DNA of 42,710 nt from positions 1-42,710 of the forward strand of contig CAMATW010000024.1 in NCBI GenBank assembly GCA_945861305.1, written 5' to 3'. This document shows positions 13,136 to 23,008 of this stretch, piece by piece. The stretch comes from Bordetella parapertussis. GTDB taxonomy: Bacteria; Pseudomonadota; Gammaproteobacteria; Burkholderiales; Burkholderiaceae_C. Positions within the stretch are counted from its first letter, which is position 1. Every line of letters begins with the position of its first letter. The position numbers and the translations under genes are program-made. The notes under the pieces are model-generated. The model searched no databases, was not told where the DNA came from, and saw nothing but the letters and a program-made list of their open reading frames with translations.

Positions 13136-13915
13136 TTATTGGTGTTTAAAATTTGGTTTACGTTTATTGACAAAGGCGTCCATGCCTTCTTTTTGGTCTT
13201 CGGTGGCAAAAAGCGCATGGAACATACGTCGCTCAAACATGACCCCATCGGACAAGCTGCTCTCGAATGCGCGGTTGATGGATTCTTTGGCAGACATAAC
13301 CGCCATTTGTGAATAATCACAAATACAAAGCGCAGCGCTCAAAGCCTCATCCATTAACTTATCAAGCGGCACGACGCGACTGACTAACCCAGCACGTTCT
13401 GCCTCTTGCGCATCCATCATGCGGCCAGTCAGGGCCAAATCCATGGCCTTGGCTTTGCCAATAGCGCGGGGCAAACGTTGTGTGCCACCTGCACCAGGGA
13501 TGATGCCGAGTTTGATTTCAGGCTGACCAAACCGAGCGTTATCTGCTGCGATGATGATGTCGCACATCATGGCGACTTCGCATCCGCCACCCAGTGCAAA
13601 ACCAGAAACCGCTGCAATGATGGGTTTGCGAATACTGCGCAGCGTTTCCCAATCGCGTGTGATGTAGTCGCTTTTATAAACGTCGGCATAGCTGTAAGTA
13701 GCCATCGCGCCAATATCAGCACCCGCCGCAAAAGCTTTTTCATTACCCGTCAAGATGATGCAACCAATATGGGGGTCTGCATCGAATATCTTCAGTGCAG
13801 TACCCATTTCAACCATGAGTTCGCTGTTGAGCGCGTTCAATTGTTTGGGACGGTTAAGTGTGATGATTCCCACTTTCTCTGCCTCGGTGCGAACTTGAAT
13901 CAACTCGTAGCTCAT
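13136..13915 (-). CDS. paaF: enoyl-CoA hydratase, PaaF-like
   Basis: A 259-residue crotonase-family enzyme. The frame extends upstream to 14008, but ATG 13915 has GGAGAG before it and [20 protein letters not shown] is the normal family start. The oxyanion-hole segments are [13 protein letters not shown] and [20 protein letters not shown]; the catalytic glutamates are in [20 protein letters not shown]. It hydrates 2,3-enoyl-CoA in phenylacetate or fatty-acid breakdown. Facing paaG-paaI-paaK supports the PaaF role, but a general short-chain hydratase is an alternative. Confidence 0.85.
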   Translation of the reverse strand: MSYELIQVRTEAEKVGIITLNRPKQLNALNSELMVEMGTALKIFDADPHIGCIILTGNEKAFAAGADIGAMATYSYADVYKSDYITRDWETLRSIRKPIIAAVSGFALGGGCEVAMMCDIIIAADNARFGQPEIKLGIIPGAGGTQRLPRAIGKAKAMDLALTGRMMDAQEAERAGLVSRVVPLDKLMDEALSAALCICDYSQMAVMSAKESINRAFESSLSDGVMFERRMFHALFATEDQKEGMDAFVNKRKPNFKHQ

Positions 13916-13970
13916 GCATCTCTCCAAATCTTGGTTATCTTGTTCAACTAAGCCCCGAGCCGAATCGACT

Positions 13971-13993
13971 GGGGATGGTGATAAATTATCCCC
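13971..13993 (+). promoter_or_regulatory. nested inverted repeats before paaG
   Basis: GGGGAT (13971-13976) and ATCCCC (13988-13993) form one pair, with GATAA-A-TTATC (13980-13990) inside it. They lie in the 91-base spacer between divergent paaF and paaG, next to the paaG ribosome site. This could be an operator for a TetR/PaaR- or PaaX-type regulator, or an RNA hairpin near the ribosome site. No such regulator is encoded in the window. Confidence 0.35.
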
Positions 13994-14006
13994 CAAGGAG
14001 ACCGAC

Positions 14007-14801
14007 ATGACTGATAAGACAGTAAGCTATGAAGAGCGAGGTCCAGTAGCGTGGCTGACACTCAACCGCCCGCAAGCCTTGAACAGCTTCACCCGCGAAA
14101 TGCACCGCCATTTGTGGGAGGCATTTGATCAGGCTGAAGCCAATCCGCTTATTCGTGCCATGGTGATCACGGGCGCAGGTCGGGGATTTTGTGCTGGAGC
14201 CGATTTATCTGAGTTTGATTTTGCCGAGGGCCCGAACCTGATAGCCCGGGCTGACCCAGGCCCCGTGATTGACCAAGCTTTCAATCCAACGACCAGACGT
14301 CTGCAGCAATTGCGTATGCCTACTGTTGCAGCAGTCAATGGCGTCGCTGCTGGTGCGGGAGCTTCTTTTGTGATGGCTTGCGACATTGCTATTGCGGCAC
14401 CCACTGCATCATTCATCCAAGCATTTAGCAAAATTGGCTTGATACCCGACGCAGGAAGCAGTTGGTTTTTGGTAGAGCGCTTAGGTTTAGCCCGCGCCAT
14501 GGCATTGGCCATGACCGGTGAAAAATTGATGGCACCGCAAGCCAAGGAGTGGGGGTTGATTTGGGATGTGGCTGAGGATTGTTTGGAGGCATCCTCTCAA
14601 ATGGCGCAACGCTTGGCTGCTATGCCAACCCAAGCTTTGATTGCCACTCGTGCCCTGTTGCGTGAAGCAGGAAATAGAAACTTGAATCAACAGCTTGATG
14701 TTGAGCGTGATACGCAATCTGCGCTTGGAAAAACACATGACTACATTGAAGGTGTTTCAGCCTTCTTGCAAAAACGTCCCCCCCAATTTACTGGGCAATG
14801 A
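14007..14801 (+). CDS. paaG: 1,2-epoxyphenylacetyl-CoA isomerase (PaaG)
   Basis: A 264-residue crotonase-family protein. ATG 14007 follows AAGGAG and opens [20 protein letters not shown]; upstream codons overlap the divergent gene. [15 protein letters not shown] and [20 protein letters not shown] build the oxyanion hole. [20 protein letters not shown] is characteristic of PaaG, with Asp in place of the hydratase glutamate. PaaG converts ring-epoxyphenylacetyl-CoA to the oxepin in aerobic phenylacetate breakdown. Its stop overlaps the paaI start (ATGA). The epoxidase genes paaABCDE are not in the window. Confidence 0.85.
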   Translation: MTDKTVSYEERGPVAWLTLNRPQALNSFTREMHRHLWEAFDQAEANPLIRAMVITGAGRGFCAGADLSEFDFAEGPNLIARADPGPVIDQAFNPTTRRLQQLRMPTVAAVNGVAAGAGASFVMACDIAIAAPTASFIQAFSKIGLIPDAGSSWFLVERLGLARAMALAMTGEKLMAPQAKEWGLIWDVAEDCLEASSQMAQRLAAMPTQALIATRALLREAGNRNLNQQLDVERDTQSALGKTHDYIEGVSAFLQKRPPQFTGQ

Positions 14802-15244
14802 CCATGCCGCATTTCGCATATGAGGTGGAATTAGCGCATCGAGTCGGTGAGTCTATGTTTTCTGCTGATGTGGCTTCACGGCAGACCATGGGCATGGAGT
14901 TGGTTTTTTGCAAACCAGGTCAAGCACGGATGCAAATGCGTATAACGCCCATGCATCTGAATGGACATCAAATTTGCCATGGTGGATTTATTTTTACTTT
15001 GGCCGATTCCACTTTCGCGTTTGCTTGTAACAGCCATAACAAGGTCGCGGTTGCAGCAGCTGCATCGATTGAGTTTTTAAAACCAGCCCACCTAGACGAT
15101 TTGTTGGTATGTGATGGCGAAGAGCAGGTGCTCAGCGGTCGGCATGGTGTTTACGACATGATCGTGCGCAATCAGAAAGAAGAAGTCGTGGCGCTTTTCA
15201 GAGGTAAAAGTTCGCAAATTCAAGGAACAGTGGTGCCCTCATGA
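14798..15244 (+). CDS. paaI: hotdog-fold acyl-CoA thioesterase (PaaI)
   Basis: A 148-residue hotdog protein. LNGHQICHGGFIFTLADSTF is the conserved helix with the HGG turn and the catalytic Asp of PaaI. AAAASIEFLKPAHLDDLLVC and GVYDMIVRNQKEEVVALFRG are core strands. PaaI releases CoA from stalled hydroxyphenylacetyl-CoA intermediates. It overlaps paaG and paaK by four bases each (ATGA at both ends), so the three genes are one translationally coupled unit. Its length is typical. Confidence 0.88.
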   Translation: MTMPHFAYEVELAHRVGESMFSADVASRQTMGMELVFCKPGQARMQMRITPMHLNGHQICHGGFIFTLADSTFAFACNSHNKVAVAAAASIEFLKPAHLDDLLVCDGEEQVLSGRHGVYDMIVRNQKEEVVALFRGKSSQIQGTVVPS

Positions 15245-16536
15245 GTAAAACCCATTTTCCGCTTGACCCTATAGAAAAAGCCAGCATTGATGAACTTCGC
15301 AGCTTGCAACTCAAGCGCTTGAAAGCCACTTTGCACCATGCTTATGCCTATTCCCCTGTTTACCGTGCAAAGTTTGATGCTGTCGGTATTCATCCAGATG
15401 ACTGCAAAAGCTTGGCAGATTTAAGCAAATTTTCTTTCACTGCAAAATCAGACTTACGCGACAGTTACCCCTTCGGGATGTTTGCAGTGCCACAGTCACA
15501 AGTGGTGCGCATCCATGCTTCCAGCGGTACAACGGGTCAGCCGACGGTAGTGGGTTACACCGCCAATGACGTGAACATGTGGGCCGAGTGTGTGGCGCGT
15601 AGCATTCGCGCCGCGGGTGCCAGGCCAGGCGACAAAGTACACATCAGCTACGGCTATGGCTTGTTCACGGGCGGCTTAGGTGCGCACTATGGTGCAGAGA
15701 AATTAGGCTTAACAGTGATTCCCTTTGGCGGAGGGCAAACTGAACGACAGGTGCAACTGTTGAAAGACTTTGCACCTGACATCATCATGGTCACGCCAAG
15801 TTATATGTTGGCTTTGGCTGATGAATTTGAACGACAAGGTTTGAACCCCATCGAGAGCATTTTGCGTATTGGAATTTTTGGCGCTGAGCCTTGGACCAAC
15901 GATATGCGCTTGGCCATTGAGAAGCGCATGGGCATTGACGCGGTAGACATTTATGGTTTGTCTGAAGTGATCGGCCCCGGTGTTGCGAGTGAGTGCGCAG
16001 AAAGCAAAGATGGACCCACCATTTGGGAAGACCATTTTTACCCAGAAATCATTGATCCCCAAACGGGAGAGGTGTTGCCTGATGGGGAATTTGGGGAACT
16101 GGTGTTTACAAGTTTGACCAAAGAAGCCTTGCCCATCATCAGGTACCGCACACGTGATTTAACACGCCTGCTGCCTGGAACCGCTCGCACCATGCGGCGA
16201 ATGGAAAAAATCACGGGTCGCAGTGATGACATGATGATTGTCAGAGGCGTGAATGTTTTCCCTACCCAGATTGAAGAACTTATTTTGAGGCAATCAGCCT
16301 TGAGTGCGCATTACCAGTGCATCTTGGAAAAAGATGGGCCGTTAGATACTTTGACAGTCAAAGTAGAGACCCGCACAGCTTTGTCTTGTGATTCTTCTGA
16401 AGCCAAGCAGGCCGCCCTCAACCTAGAACATGATGCAAAAGTCTATATAGGCACCAGCTTGAAGGTGGAGTTGTGTCTTGAAGGTGGTATTGAGCGAAGC
16501 ATGGGTAAAGCCAAAAGAGTGATTGATAAGCGTTGA
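15241..16536 (+). CDS. paaK: phenylacetate-CoA ligase (PaaK)
   Basis: A 431-residue adenylate-forming ligase that activates phenylacetate with ATP and CoA, the entry step of the pathway. The P-loop is RIHASSGTTGQPTVVGYT. DIYGLSEVIGPGVASEC is the adenylate-binding motif with the YGxxE-like signature. ELVFTSLTKEALPIIRYRTR holds the hinge region, and ITGRSDDMMIVRGVNVFPTQ leads into the C-terminal domain. Length matches PaaK (430-440). It ends the paaGIK unit and converges on the M61 peptidase gene with a gap of seven bases. Confidence 0.93.
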   Translation: MSKTHFPLDPIEKASIDELRSLQLKRLKATLHHAYAYSPVYRAKFDAVGIHPDDCKSLADLSKFSFTAKSDLRDSYPFGMFAVPQSQVVRIHASSGTTGQPTVVGYTANDVNMWAECVARSIRAAGARPGDKVHISYGYGLFTGGLGAHYGAEKLGLTVIPFGGGQTERQVQLLKDFAPDIIMVTPSYMLALADEFERQGLNPIESILRIGIFGAEPWTNDMRLAIEKRMGIDAVDIYGLSEVIGPGVASECAESKDGPTIWEDHFYPEIIDPQTGEVLPDGEFGELVFTSLTKEALPIIRYRTRDLTRLLPGTARTMRRMEKITGRSDDMMIVRGVNVFPTQIEELILRQSALSAHYQCILEKDGPLDTLTVKVETRTALSCDSSEAKQAALNLEHDAKVYIGTSLKVELCLEGGIERSMGKAKRVIDKR

Positions 16537-16543
16537 TATCAAC

Positions 16544-18325
16544 TCAGTTTTTCTGCGTGTCACTGAGCCAACTCCCTACCTTGACAGGGTCCTCAATGTG
16601 CAGTCGCCACAAGGGTGGTGGATTTGAGGCAGAAAGGTCAAGATTCAGTCGGAGCAAATGGCCATCTCTGGCAACCAACGCCTTGCATTGTTTATTTTTT
16701 CCTAGGAATAGATGCAATTGATCTAGGCGCTGCAAGCGCCAAGACTGCATGGTTTTGCCGCGGCCTGTCTCTATGCCAAGCCACTCGTCGCCTGGCGAAA
16801 AACCAGCAAGTTCTGCAGCACTGTCACGCAAGACTGTTTGGATATGCACGCTATGGTCTTCTTTGACGCGTATGCCGATTTGTTGTGCCAAAGGGGAGGC
16901 CTCAAACTGCACACCCATACCTTGCTTCTTTAAAACCTCAGCCAAAGGAAGTTCTTCAACTGTATGAACCCATGAATGCAGCGTTTTGCGCCAAGACTTG
17001 CCGCTGATGGAATGAAGAGATTGAAGTAAGTCGGCCTCTGAAATGGGGCCACCTTGGCTTTGCTGCCAAAGTTCTCGCATCACAACATCTAGGCTATGTC
17101 CCATTTGCCGCAATGAAAGGTCTAAACAAAGTGCGATGAGTGATCCCTTGGTGTAGTAACTCACAGTGATATTGGGGGTATTGCTGTCTGGACGGTAATA
17201 TTTGGTCCAAGCTTCCATACTTGCAGCAGCGACTGACTGAGCCTGCCTGCCTGGTGTTTGCAAATATTGTTGGATAGATTTAGTGAGCAACTTCAAATAA
17301 AGCGCCGGTGAGATTAACTCCGCACGGCAAAGCATCAAGTTGTCGTAATAATCGGTGAAGCCTTCAAAAAACCAAAGCATGTCTGTGTATTGCTCGCTTT
17401 GGTAGTTGTAACTCAAGTAATTCGAAGGCCTGAGTCGTTTGACATTCCAGGCATGAAAGTACTCGTGACTGAAAAGACCCAGTAAGCCGATGTATTCATC
17501 GCTGGGGTGCTTGTCGGCGTGCTTTGGTAAATCTGTTCGCCTGCAAAGTAAGGCGGTGCTGTTTTTATGCTCTAGCCCGCCATAGCCATCAGCGACTGCA
17601 TTCAATAAAAAAACATAGTTCGGAAATGGCGGTGTCTCCGATCTGTGCCAAAAGTGCACAATGGTTTTGCAAATACGCTCCACATCTTTGTTCAGACGTT
17701 GCGCGTCAAAAGAGGGGGCAGCACCCGTGACCACAATGTGGTGCTTGGCCTTTTGAATGGCAAAGTCCGTACGAGAAAAATCAGAAAGCTCAAATGGGCT
17801 GTCTGCAAGCTCGTCATAGTTTTCAGCATGGTAAGTCCCAAAACCTGCGCCATTGACACGCACAGGTTTCAGTGACGTGGCTACTTGCCATTCGCTGGTA
17901 TGTTCAGGCTGCATCAACTCTAGGCTGATTGGGTTTTGGGTTTGCCCCAGCACCTGTACAAACATGCTGGTACCGTTGAAAAAACCTCTGTGTACATCTA
18001 GCCAAGCAGTGCGAACCGAATGGTCATGGGCATGTACAAAGTACTGCAACTGCATTGGCTTATTGTTTTTTGACTCACTGACCCATGTGCATTTGTCCAA
18101 TTGTTTGACTGTGACGGGTTTCCCATCTTGGGTGGCTTCAAACCCAGTGAGTTGTTTAGAGAACTCTCTGACCAAGTAACTGCCAGGAATCCAAACCGGC
18201 AGTTGAAATTTTTGCTTGGAGCGGGGTTGTTGAACAACCAAAACAACACGCCAAAGATGTGCATGTGCATTTTCAATAGAAACTTGGTAATGAATGCCGC
18301 GTTGGTGAGCGCCTTTGGAGGACAT
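16544..18325 (-). CDS. M61-family aminopeptidase with C-terminal PDZ domain
   Basis: A 593-residue metallopeptidase. The zinc site is FSHEYFHAWNVKRLRP (HExxH), with the third ligand expected in MLWFFEGFTDYYDNLMLCRA. The N-terminal third is the beta-rich M61 domain (GIHYQVSIENAHAHLWRVVL). Near the end, IQTVLRDSAAELAGFSPGDE is a PDZ-like binding motif. M61 enzymes related to glycyl aminopeptidase cleave N-terminal Gly or Ala from peptides. No clear signal peptide is present. The gene follows dsbC on the same strand with a 14-base gap. Confidence 0.88.
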   Translation of the reverse strand: MSSKGAHQRGIHYQVSIENAHAHLWRVVLVVQQPRSKQKFQLPVWIPGSYLVREFSKQLTGFEATQDGKPVTVKQLDKCTWVSESKNNKPMQLQYFVHAHDHSVRTAWLDVHRGFFNGTSMFVQVLGQTQNPISLELMQPEHTSEWQVATSLKPVRVNGAGFGTYHAENYDELADSPFELSDFSRTDFAIQKAKHHIVVTGAAPSFDAQRLNKDVERICKTIVHFWHRSETPPFPNYVFLLNAVADGYGGLEHKNSTALLCRRTDLPKHADKHPSDEYIGLLGLFSHEYFHAWNVKRLRPSNYLSYNYQSEQYTDMLWFFEGFTDYYDNLMLCRAELISPALYLKLLTKSIQQYLQTPGRQAQSVAAASMEAWTKYYRPDSNTPNITVSYYTKGSLIALCLDLSLRQMGHSLDVVMRELWQQSQGGPISEADLLQSLHSISGKSWRKTLHSWVHTVEELPLAEVLKKQGMGVQFEASPLAQQIGIRVKEDHSVHIQTVLRDSAAELAGFSPGDEWLGIETGRGKTMQSWRLQRLDQLHLFLGKNKQCKALVARDGHLLRLNLDLSASNPPPLWRLHIEDPVKVGSWLSDTQKN

Positions 18326-18339
18326 AAGTTAAGTGTTTG

Positions 18340-19062
18340 TTAAGGCCTTGCGGGAGAAAGCATTTTTTCTATTTGGGCTATTTCTACAGCTCCTGAAATA
18401 CGTGATCCATCGGAGAAGATGGTGGTGGGTGTGCCGTTGATTCTTTGTTTTTGGCCGAAATCAACATTCCGCTTAAGAGCTGCTGCATCGCAGCCAGTTG
18501 AATTGGGTGCTTGGTCTCGAAGCATCAAATCTTGCCAAGCCTTGGTCTGGTCTTTGGCACACCAAATGGCTTTGGATTTGTCTACGGAATCTTTGCCTAG
18601 GATGGGATATAAAAAAAGATAAACCGTGACGTTGTCAATGCTTTGCAATTCTCGTTCGAATCGCTTGCAATAACCACAGTTGGGGTCTTCAAATATCGCC
18701 ATCTTGCGTTCGCCTTTGCCGCGAACAATCACGATGGCGTCTTTGAACGGCAAGGATTTGAAGTCCACAGCCATGATTTTTTGAATCCGCTCTTCAGTCA
18801 GGTCTCGCTGATTTTTGGTATCAATCAGGTGTCCCTGAATCAAAAAGTTGGCAGATGCATCTGTGTAATAAATTTCTGTGCCGTCTACTCGTAATTCAAA
18901 CAATCCTGGCATGGGTGTGCGTTTGATTTCATCTATAGGGTGAATATGAGGCATACGCTCTTTGAGAGTTTTGCGAATAAACGCTTCTTCACCCTGTGCA
19001 AACGTAGCTTGCAAAAAAAGACCAGTGAAAATCAACACGAGAAACTTAAAAAATTTAGACAT
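18340..19062 (-). CDS. dsbC: thiol:disulfide interchange protein DsbC
   Basis: A 240-residue periplasmic disulfide isomerase. The signal peptide is MSKFFKFLVLIFTGLFLQAT, followed by FAQG. An N-terminal dimerisation region (about 30-80) leads to a thioredoxin domain with active site CGYC in FEDPNCGYCKRFERELQSID. The cis-Pro loop is RINGTPTTIFSDG. DsbC repairs wrong disulfides in secreted proteins. The frame is open to 19110, overlapping the ubiH-like gene, but only the ATG at 19062 gives a normal signal peptide. The spacing suggests a ubiH-dsbC-M61 operon. Confidence 0.92.
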   Translation of the reverse strand: MSKFFKFLVLIFTGLFLQATFAQGEEAFIRKTLKERMPHIHPIDEIKRTPMPGLFELRVDGTEIYYTDASANFLIQGHLIDTKNQRDLTEERIQKIMAVDFKSLPFKDAIVIVRGKGERKMAIFEDPNCGYCKRFERELQSIDNVTVYLFLYPILGKDSVDKSKAIWCAKDQTKAWQDLMLRDQAPNSTGCDAAALKRNVDFGQKQRINGTPTTIFSDGSRISGAVEIAQIEKMLSPARP

Positions 19063-19073
19063 CTGAGACTTTA

Positions 19074-20201
19074 TTAAATGGTGGGATGAATGGCTTGTTG
19101 AATTGTCCATTGCTTCAGATGAGACAGTTGGTCAAATTGACTCATGCCCCAGTTCCGCATAGATTGTGCAAGTGTGTGCGGGTGTGAAAACAAGCGCTGT
19201 AAGCCATCGCATGCAAGCCAGGTTGGCAACAGGCCTGCTTTGCGTTCTCGCTCGTAATGGCGCAGCAAAAATTTGTCACCCACGCCACGCCAATACTCTT
19301 TGCCTTCACGAAGCGACAGAACTCTAGCAAGGGCAGCAGCATCTGCTAAACCTAAATTCAAGCCCATGCCTGCCAGTGGATGTACTGTGTGTGCAGCATC
19401 CCCTGCTAGCACCCAACTGTTTCCATTTTCGAAAGTGCCACTCCATTGGTTTGCATGAGCGGTCTGCAAAGGCCAAATGCCTTTGGCTCTAGACACTTGC
19501 AAATGGCCCAAAGCGTAATGGCTGGCGTTTGTTAATGCCAATGAAAGCGCTTCATCTGTTGCTGCATGTTGGGAGTGGGCGCGTTCGCTAGGCATAGACC
19601 AAACCACTGCAGCCTCATTGCCGTGAGGTCCACCCAAGGGCAAAAGGGCTAACACGGACAAACCAGATGCATCTTGGCTGAACCATTGCAAGGCCCGCTG
19701 CTTGTGAGGTGAGGCGCAACGTACTCGGGTTGCCAAAGCATGTTGGGAATAAGGCAAAGCTTGGAAGTCAATGCCAAGCTCTTTGCGTGTCAAACTGTTT
19801 TTCCCCTCACACACAATGGTCAGTGGTGCTGATGCATTGTTTTCTATTCGTTCTATGCTGTGCTGAAACCCAACAGCTTCCTGCAACAAGCCTTCAAGAG
19901 CTTGCACATCCACAATATGGTTGAGGTATTCCCCAAAAGGCGCATCAAAATTTAGCTTGCCTGACTTATCGCCCCAAATTTCCATGCCATTCACGGGGGT
20001 TGCGAATTCGGCATTTGGCCAACACCTTAAATCTGTCAACAAATCTTGTGAGCTTGAATTGAGTGCAAAAGCTCTCATGTCAATCGCCTGTGTTGGGGCA
20101 CCGACAAGCGCGATACGAAGACGTTGACGTGCCAATAACAGCGCCAAGGTGCTACCCACAATACCACTGCCACGGATGCATACATCGTAAGTTGTCGTCA
20201 T
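19074..20201 (-). CDS. ubiH: UbiH/UbiF/COQ6-family FAD-dependent hydroxylase
   Basis: A 375-residue flavoprotein monooxygenase of ubiquinone synthesis. The FAD Rossmann motif is YDVCIRGSGIVGSTLALLLA right at the N-terminus. The second FAD motif is VLAGDAAHTVHPLAGMGLNL, followed by GLADAAALARVL. A PLGGPHG loop lies in the middle. ATG 20201 is chosen because the first strand begins at once; ATG 20210 and GTG 20228 are also possible. Which ring position it hydroxylates cannot be told from sequence alone, so the symbol is tentative. Confidence 0.8.
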   Translation of the reverse strand: MTTTYDVCIRGSGIVGSTLALLLARQRLRIALVGAPTQAIDMRAFALNSSSQDLLTDLRCWPNAEFATPVNGMEIWGDKSGKLNFDAPFGEYLNHIVDVQALEGLLQEAVGFQHSIERIENNASAPLTIVCEGKNSLTRKELGIDFQALPYSQHALATRVRCASPHKQRALQWFSQDASGLSVLALLPLGGPHGNEAAVVWSMPSERAHSQHAATDEALSLALTNASHYALGHLQVSRAKGIWPLQTAHANQWSGTFENGNSWVLAGDAAHTVHPLAGMGLNLGLADAAALARVLSLREGKEYWRGVGDKFLLRHYERERKAGLLPTWLACDGLQRLFSHPHTLAQSMRNWGMSQFDQLSHLKQWTIQQAIHPTI

Positions 20202-20284
20202 GCTCACCATTGTAGAAGTTGCCTGCACTTAGAATTTGGCATTATTACGAAACCCTACCATCCGGTATAGATTGAAAGATTCTC

Positions 20285-21376
20285 ATGAGTTTGAAATGCG
20301 GCATCGTCGGCCTGCCCAATGTGGGCAAGTCAACCCTCTTCAATGCCCTGACCAAGGCTGGCATCGCGGCTGAAAACTACCCGTTTTGCACCATCGAGCC
20401 CAATGTGGGCGTGGTGGAAGTGCCCGATCTGCGTTTGGCTCAACTCTCCACCATTGTCAAGCCCGAACGCATCGTGCCCGCCATCGTGGAGTTTGTCGAC
20501 ATTGCCGGCTTGGTGGCCGGCGCCAGCACCGGCGAGGGTTTGGGCAACCAGTTTTTGGCCCACATCCGCGAAACCGACGCCATCGTCAACGTGGTGCGCT
20601 GCTTTGAAGACGACAATGTGATCCACGTGGCAGGCAAGGTCGACCCCATCTCTGATATCGAAGTAATACAAACCGAGTTGTGCTTGGCCGACTTGAGCAG
20701 TGTAGAAAAAGCCTTGCACCGGGTGCAAAAAACCGCTCGTTCTGGGGACAAAGAGGCCGCCAAGTTGGTGGCCATTTTGGAGAAATGCCAACTGGCTTTG
20801 AACGACACCAAGCCAGTGCGTACCATCGATTTCAGCAAGGAAGAAAAACCGCTGCTCAAACAGTTTTTCTTGATCACTGCCAAGCCCGCCATGTTTGTGG
20901 CCAATGTGTCGGAAGATGGTTTTGAGAACAACCCCTTGCTGGAACGACTCAACGCCTACGCAAACTCACAAAACGCACCTGTGGTGGCGATTTGCGCCAA
21001 GCTTGAAGCCGAGATGAGCGAAATGAGCGACGAGGACCGCGATATGTTTTTAAGCGAGTTGGGCCAAACCGAGCCCGGCTTGAACCGCTTGATCCGCTCG
21101 GCCTACACCTTGCTCGGGCTGCAAACCTATTTCACCGCTGGCGTGAAAGAGGTCCGGGCCTGGACCATCCATGTGGGCGACACCGGCCCGCAGGCCGCAG
21201 GTGTGATTCACACCGATTTCGAAAAGGGCTACATCCGCGCCCAAACCATTGCCTTTGACGACTTCATCCAGTTCAAAGGCGAGCAAGGCGCGAAAGACGC
21301 TGGCAAGATGCGCGCCGAGGGCAAAGAGTACGTGGTCAAAGACGGGGATGTCATGAACTTTTTGTTCAGTTCTTGA
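20285..21376 (+). CDS. ychF: redox-regulated ATPase YchF (Obg family)
   Basis: A 363-residue P-loop protein of full length. G1 is [21 protein letters not shown]3 is [20 protein letters not shown]. The G4 position has NVSED instead of NKxD, the known reason why YchF binds ATP rather than GTP. A coiled-coil region (about 130-200) and a C-terminal TGS domain ([20 protein letters not shown], then [16 protein letters not shown]) follow. YchF binds ribosomes and affects oxidative-stress responses. The DNA is visibly more GC-rich than its neighbours, as in highly expressed genes. Confidence 0.95.
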   Translation: MSLKCGIVGLPNVGKSTLFNALTKAGIAAENYPFCTIEPNVGVVEVPDLRLAQLSTIVKPERIVPAIVEFVDIAGLVAGASTGEGLGNQFLAHIRETDAIVNVVRCFEDDNVIHVAGKVDPISDIEVIQTELCLADLSSVEKALHRVQKTARSGDKEAAKLVAILEKCQLALNDTKPVRTIDFSKEEKPLLKQFFLITAKPAMFVANVSEDGFENNPLLERLNAYANSQNAPVVAICAKLEAEMSEMSDEDRDMFLSELGQTEPGLNRLIRSAYTLLGLQTYFTAGVKEVRAWTIHVGDTGPQAAGVIHTDFEKGYIRAQTIAFDDFIQFKGEQGAKDAGKMRAEGKEYVVKDGDVMNFLFSS

Positions 21377-21390
21377 GTGGCGTTGTATCC

Positions 21391-21887
21391 CTATGAATAA
21401 ATAAAGGGTGCTAAAAATTGCCACCCATAAATGAGTAGTAAATAGCGCAAGCCTTTACCTATCGCCATGTAAGCTAAGCAAGGCCAAAAGGGCAGGCGCA
21501 AATAACCAGCGACCACACACAATGGGTCACCAATGATGGGTAACCAAGCGCCTAGGCAAGCCATAGGCCCGATGCGCTCTAACCAGGTTAAAGCGCGCAT
21601 ATGCACGGTCACATGCTCTTGGTGCAAATGCTTGGCCAGCCACCGCTCAGCACCATAGCCCATCCACCACCCTATGGCGCCCCCCAAGGTATTGCCTAAA
21701 GTGGCAACCAGCAGCGAGGGCCAAAGCAAATCGGGATAAAACGCAAGCAAGGCCAACAGCACTGGCTCAGAGCCCAGAGGCAGCAAGGTAGCAAGGTAGC
21801 AGCCAAGATGGCGCAGACAAACAAAACCACCAATCCCATTTCGGGTGTAGCCACATTTGTCAATAGGGTTTGAAAAAAATATTCCAT
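21391..21887 (-). pseudogene. yqaA: YqaA-family (DedA-like) membrane protein, frameshifted
   Basis: From ATG 21887 the frame gives MEYFFQTLLTNVATPEMGLV, then VLFVCAILAATLLP, and loses the family sequence after an 8-base tandem repeat (GCAAGGTA twice, 21783-21798). The rest (LGSEPVLLALLAFYPDLLWP, LVATLGNTLGGAIGWWMGYG, LGAWLPIIGDPLCVVAGYLR) continues in another frame to TAG at 21391. Removing one 8-base copy restores AATLLPLGSEPVLLALLAFY exactly. The protein would be a small inner-membrane protein of the SNARE-associated/DedA-like YqaA group. As written it is inactive. Confidence 0.88.
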
Positions 21888-21976
21888 CTTTTCTCAGTGT
21901 AAACGTGAGCTTCATTCTGAGAAGCGCCGCTAGAATCGTGCCTCGTTTTTAAGCAGAAGATTCACCACTCAAACTC

Positions 21977-23008
21977 ATGCGCATAGGCCACTACGAATTA
22001 CCCCACTCTGTTTTTGCAGCTCCTATGGCTGGCGTGACAGACAGGCCCTACCGCAGTTTGGTCAAGCAACTGGGTGCAGCCTATGCAGTTTCAGAGATGG
22101 TCACGTCTCGCTCAGACCTTCGCGACAGTTTGAAAACCTCGCGTCGTCTGGACCACACAGGTGAAAGTGGTCCCATCGCTGTACAAATTGCAGGCACAGA
22201 CGCTGACATGATGGCCGAGGCAGCAACTTACAACTTGCAACGCGGCGCTCAAATCATTGATATCAATATGGGTTGCCCTGCGAAAAAGGTCTGCCAGAAA
22301 TGGGCGGGATCAGCTTTGATGCAAGATGAACCTTTGGCCATGTCCATCATTGAAGCAGTCGTTAAGGCTGCTTTGCCATTTGGTGCGCCCGTCACTTTAA
22401 AAATGCGCACCGGTTGGCGTTGCGATCAACGCAATGCGGTTTCATTGGCTAAGCAAGCCGAATCAGCCGGCGTACAAATGATCACGGTGCATGGCCGTTC
22501 GCGTGACCAAGGCTATAAGGGCCAAGCAGAGTACGACACCATTGCCCAAGTCAAAAGAGCGGTGTCTATTCCTGTTGTCGCCAATGGTGACATTGATTCA
22601 CCTCAAAAGGCCCAACAGGTTCTGCAACTCACGGGCGCAGATGCTGTGATGATCGGTCGTGCCGCGCAAGGCCGCCCATGGCTATTTCGTGAGATACACC
22701 ATCACTTAGCCCATGGCACGCTGTTGGCGCCCCCTTTGGTGGCAGAGGTAAAGCGTTTATTGATGCACCACTTAGAAGATCACTACAGTCTTTACGGAAG
22801 CTTTACAGGTGTTCGCACGGCCAGAAAGCACATTGCTTGGTATGTTCACGGTTTGCCCGGTGCCACAGAATTTCGAAAACACTTAAACGCAATAGAGGAC
22901 TGCCAAAAACAGTCCTTGGCAGTTGCTCAATATTTAGATGTAATAGGGCAACAGGCTGATCGCTTGACCTATGCGGCATCTATGAATGAGATGGAGACTA
23001 CACAATGA
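21977..23008 (+). CDS. dusB: tRNA-dihydrouridine synthase DusB
   Basis: A 343-residue FMN-dependent enzyme that reduces uridine in the tRNA D-loop. VFAAPMAGVTDRPYRSLVKQ is the N-terminal FMN motif. NMGCPAKKVCQKWAGSALMQ holds the catalytic cysteine. VTLKMRTGWRCDQRNAVSLA and MITVHGRSRDQGYKGQAEYD complete the barrel motifs, and ADAVMIGRAAQGRPWLFREI is the phosphate site. The stop overlaps the fis start by four bases. dusB-fis is a conserved pair in proteobacteria, where fis is translated from the dusB message. Confidence 0.95.
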   Translation: MRIGHYELPHSVFAAPMAGVTDRPYRSLVKQLGAAYAVSEMVTSRSDLRDSLKTSRRLDHTGESGPIAVQIAGTDADMMAEAATYNLQRGAQIIDINMGCPAKKVCQKWAGSALMQDEPLAMSIIEAVVKAALPFGAPVTLKMRTGWRCDQRNAVSLAKQAESAGVQMITVHGRSRDQGYKGQAEYDTIAQVKRAVSIPVVANGDIDSPQKAQQVLQLTGADAVMIGRAAQGRPWLFREIHHHLAHGTLLAPPLVAEVKRLLMHHLEDHYSLYGSFTGVRTARKHIAWYVHGLPGATEFRKHLNAIEDCQKQSLAVAQYLDVIGQQADRLTYAASMNEMETTQ

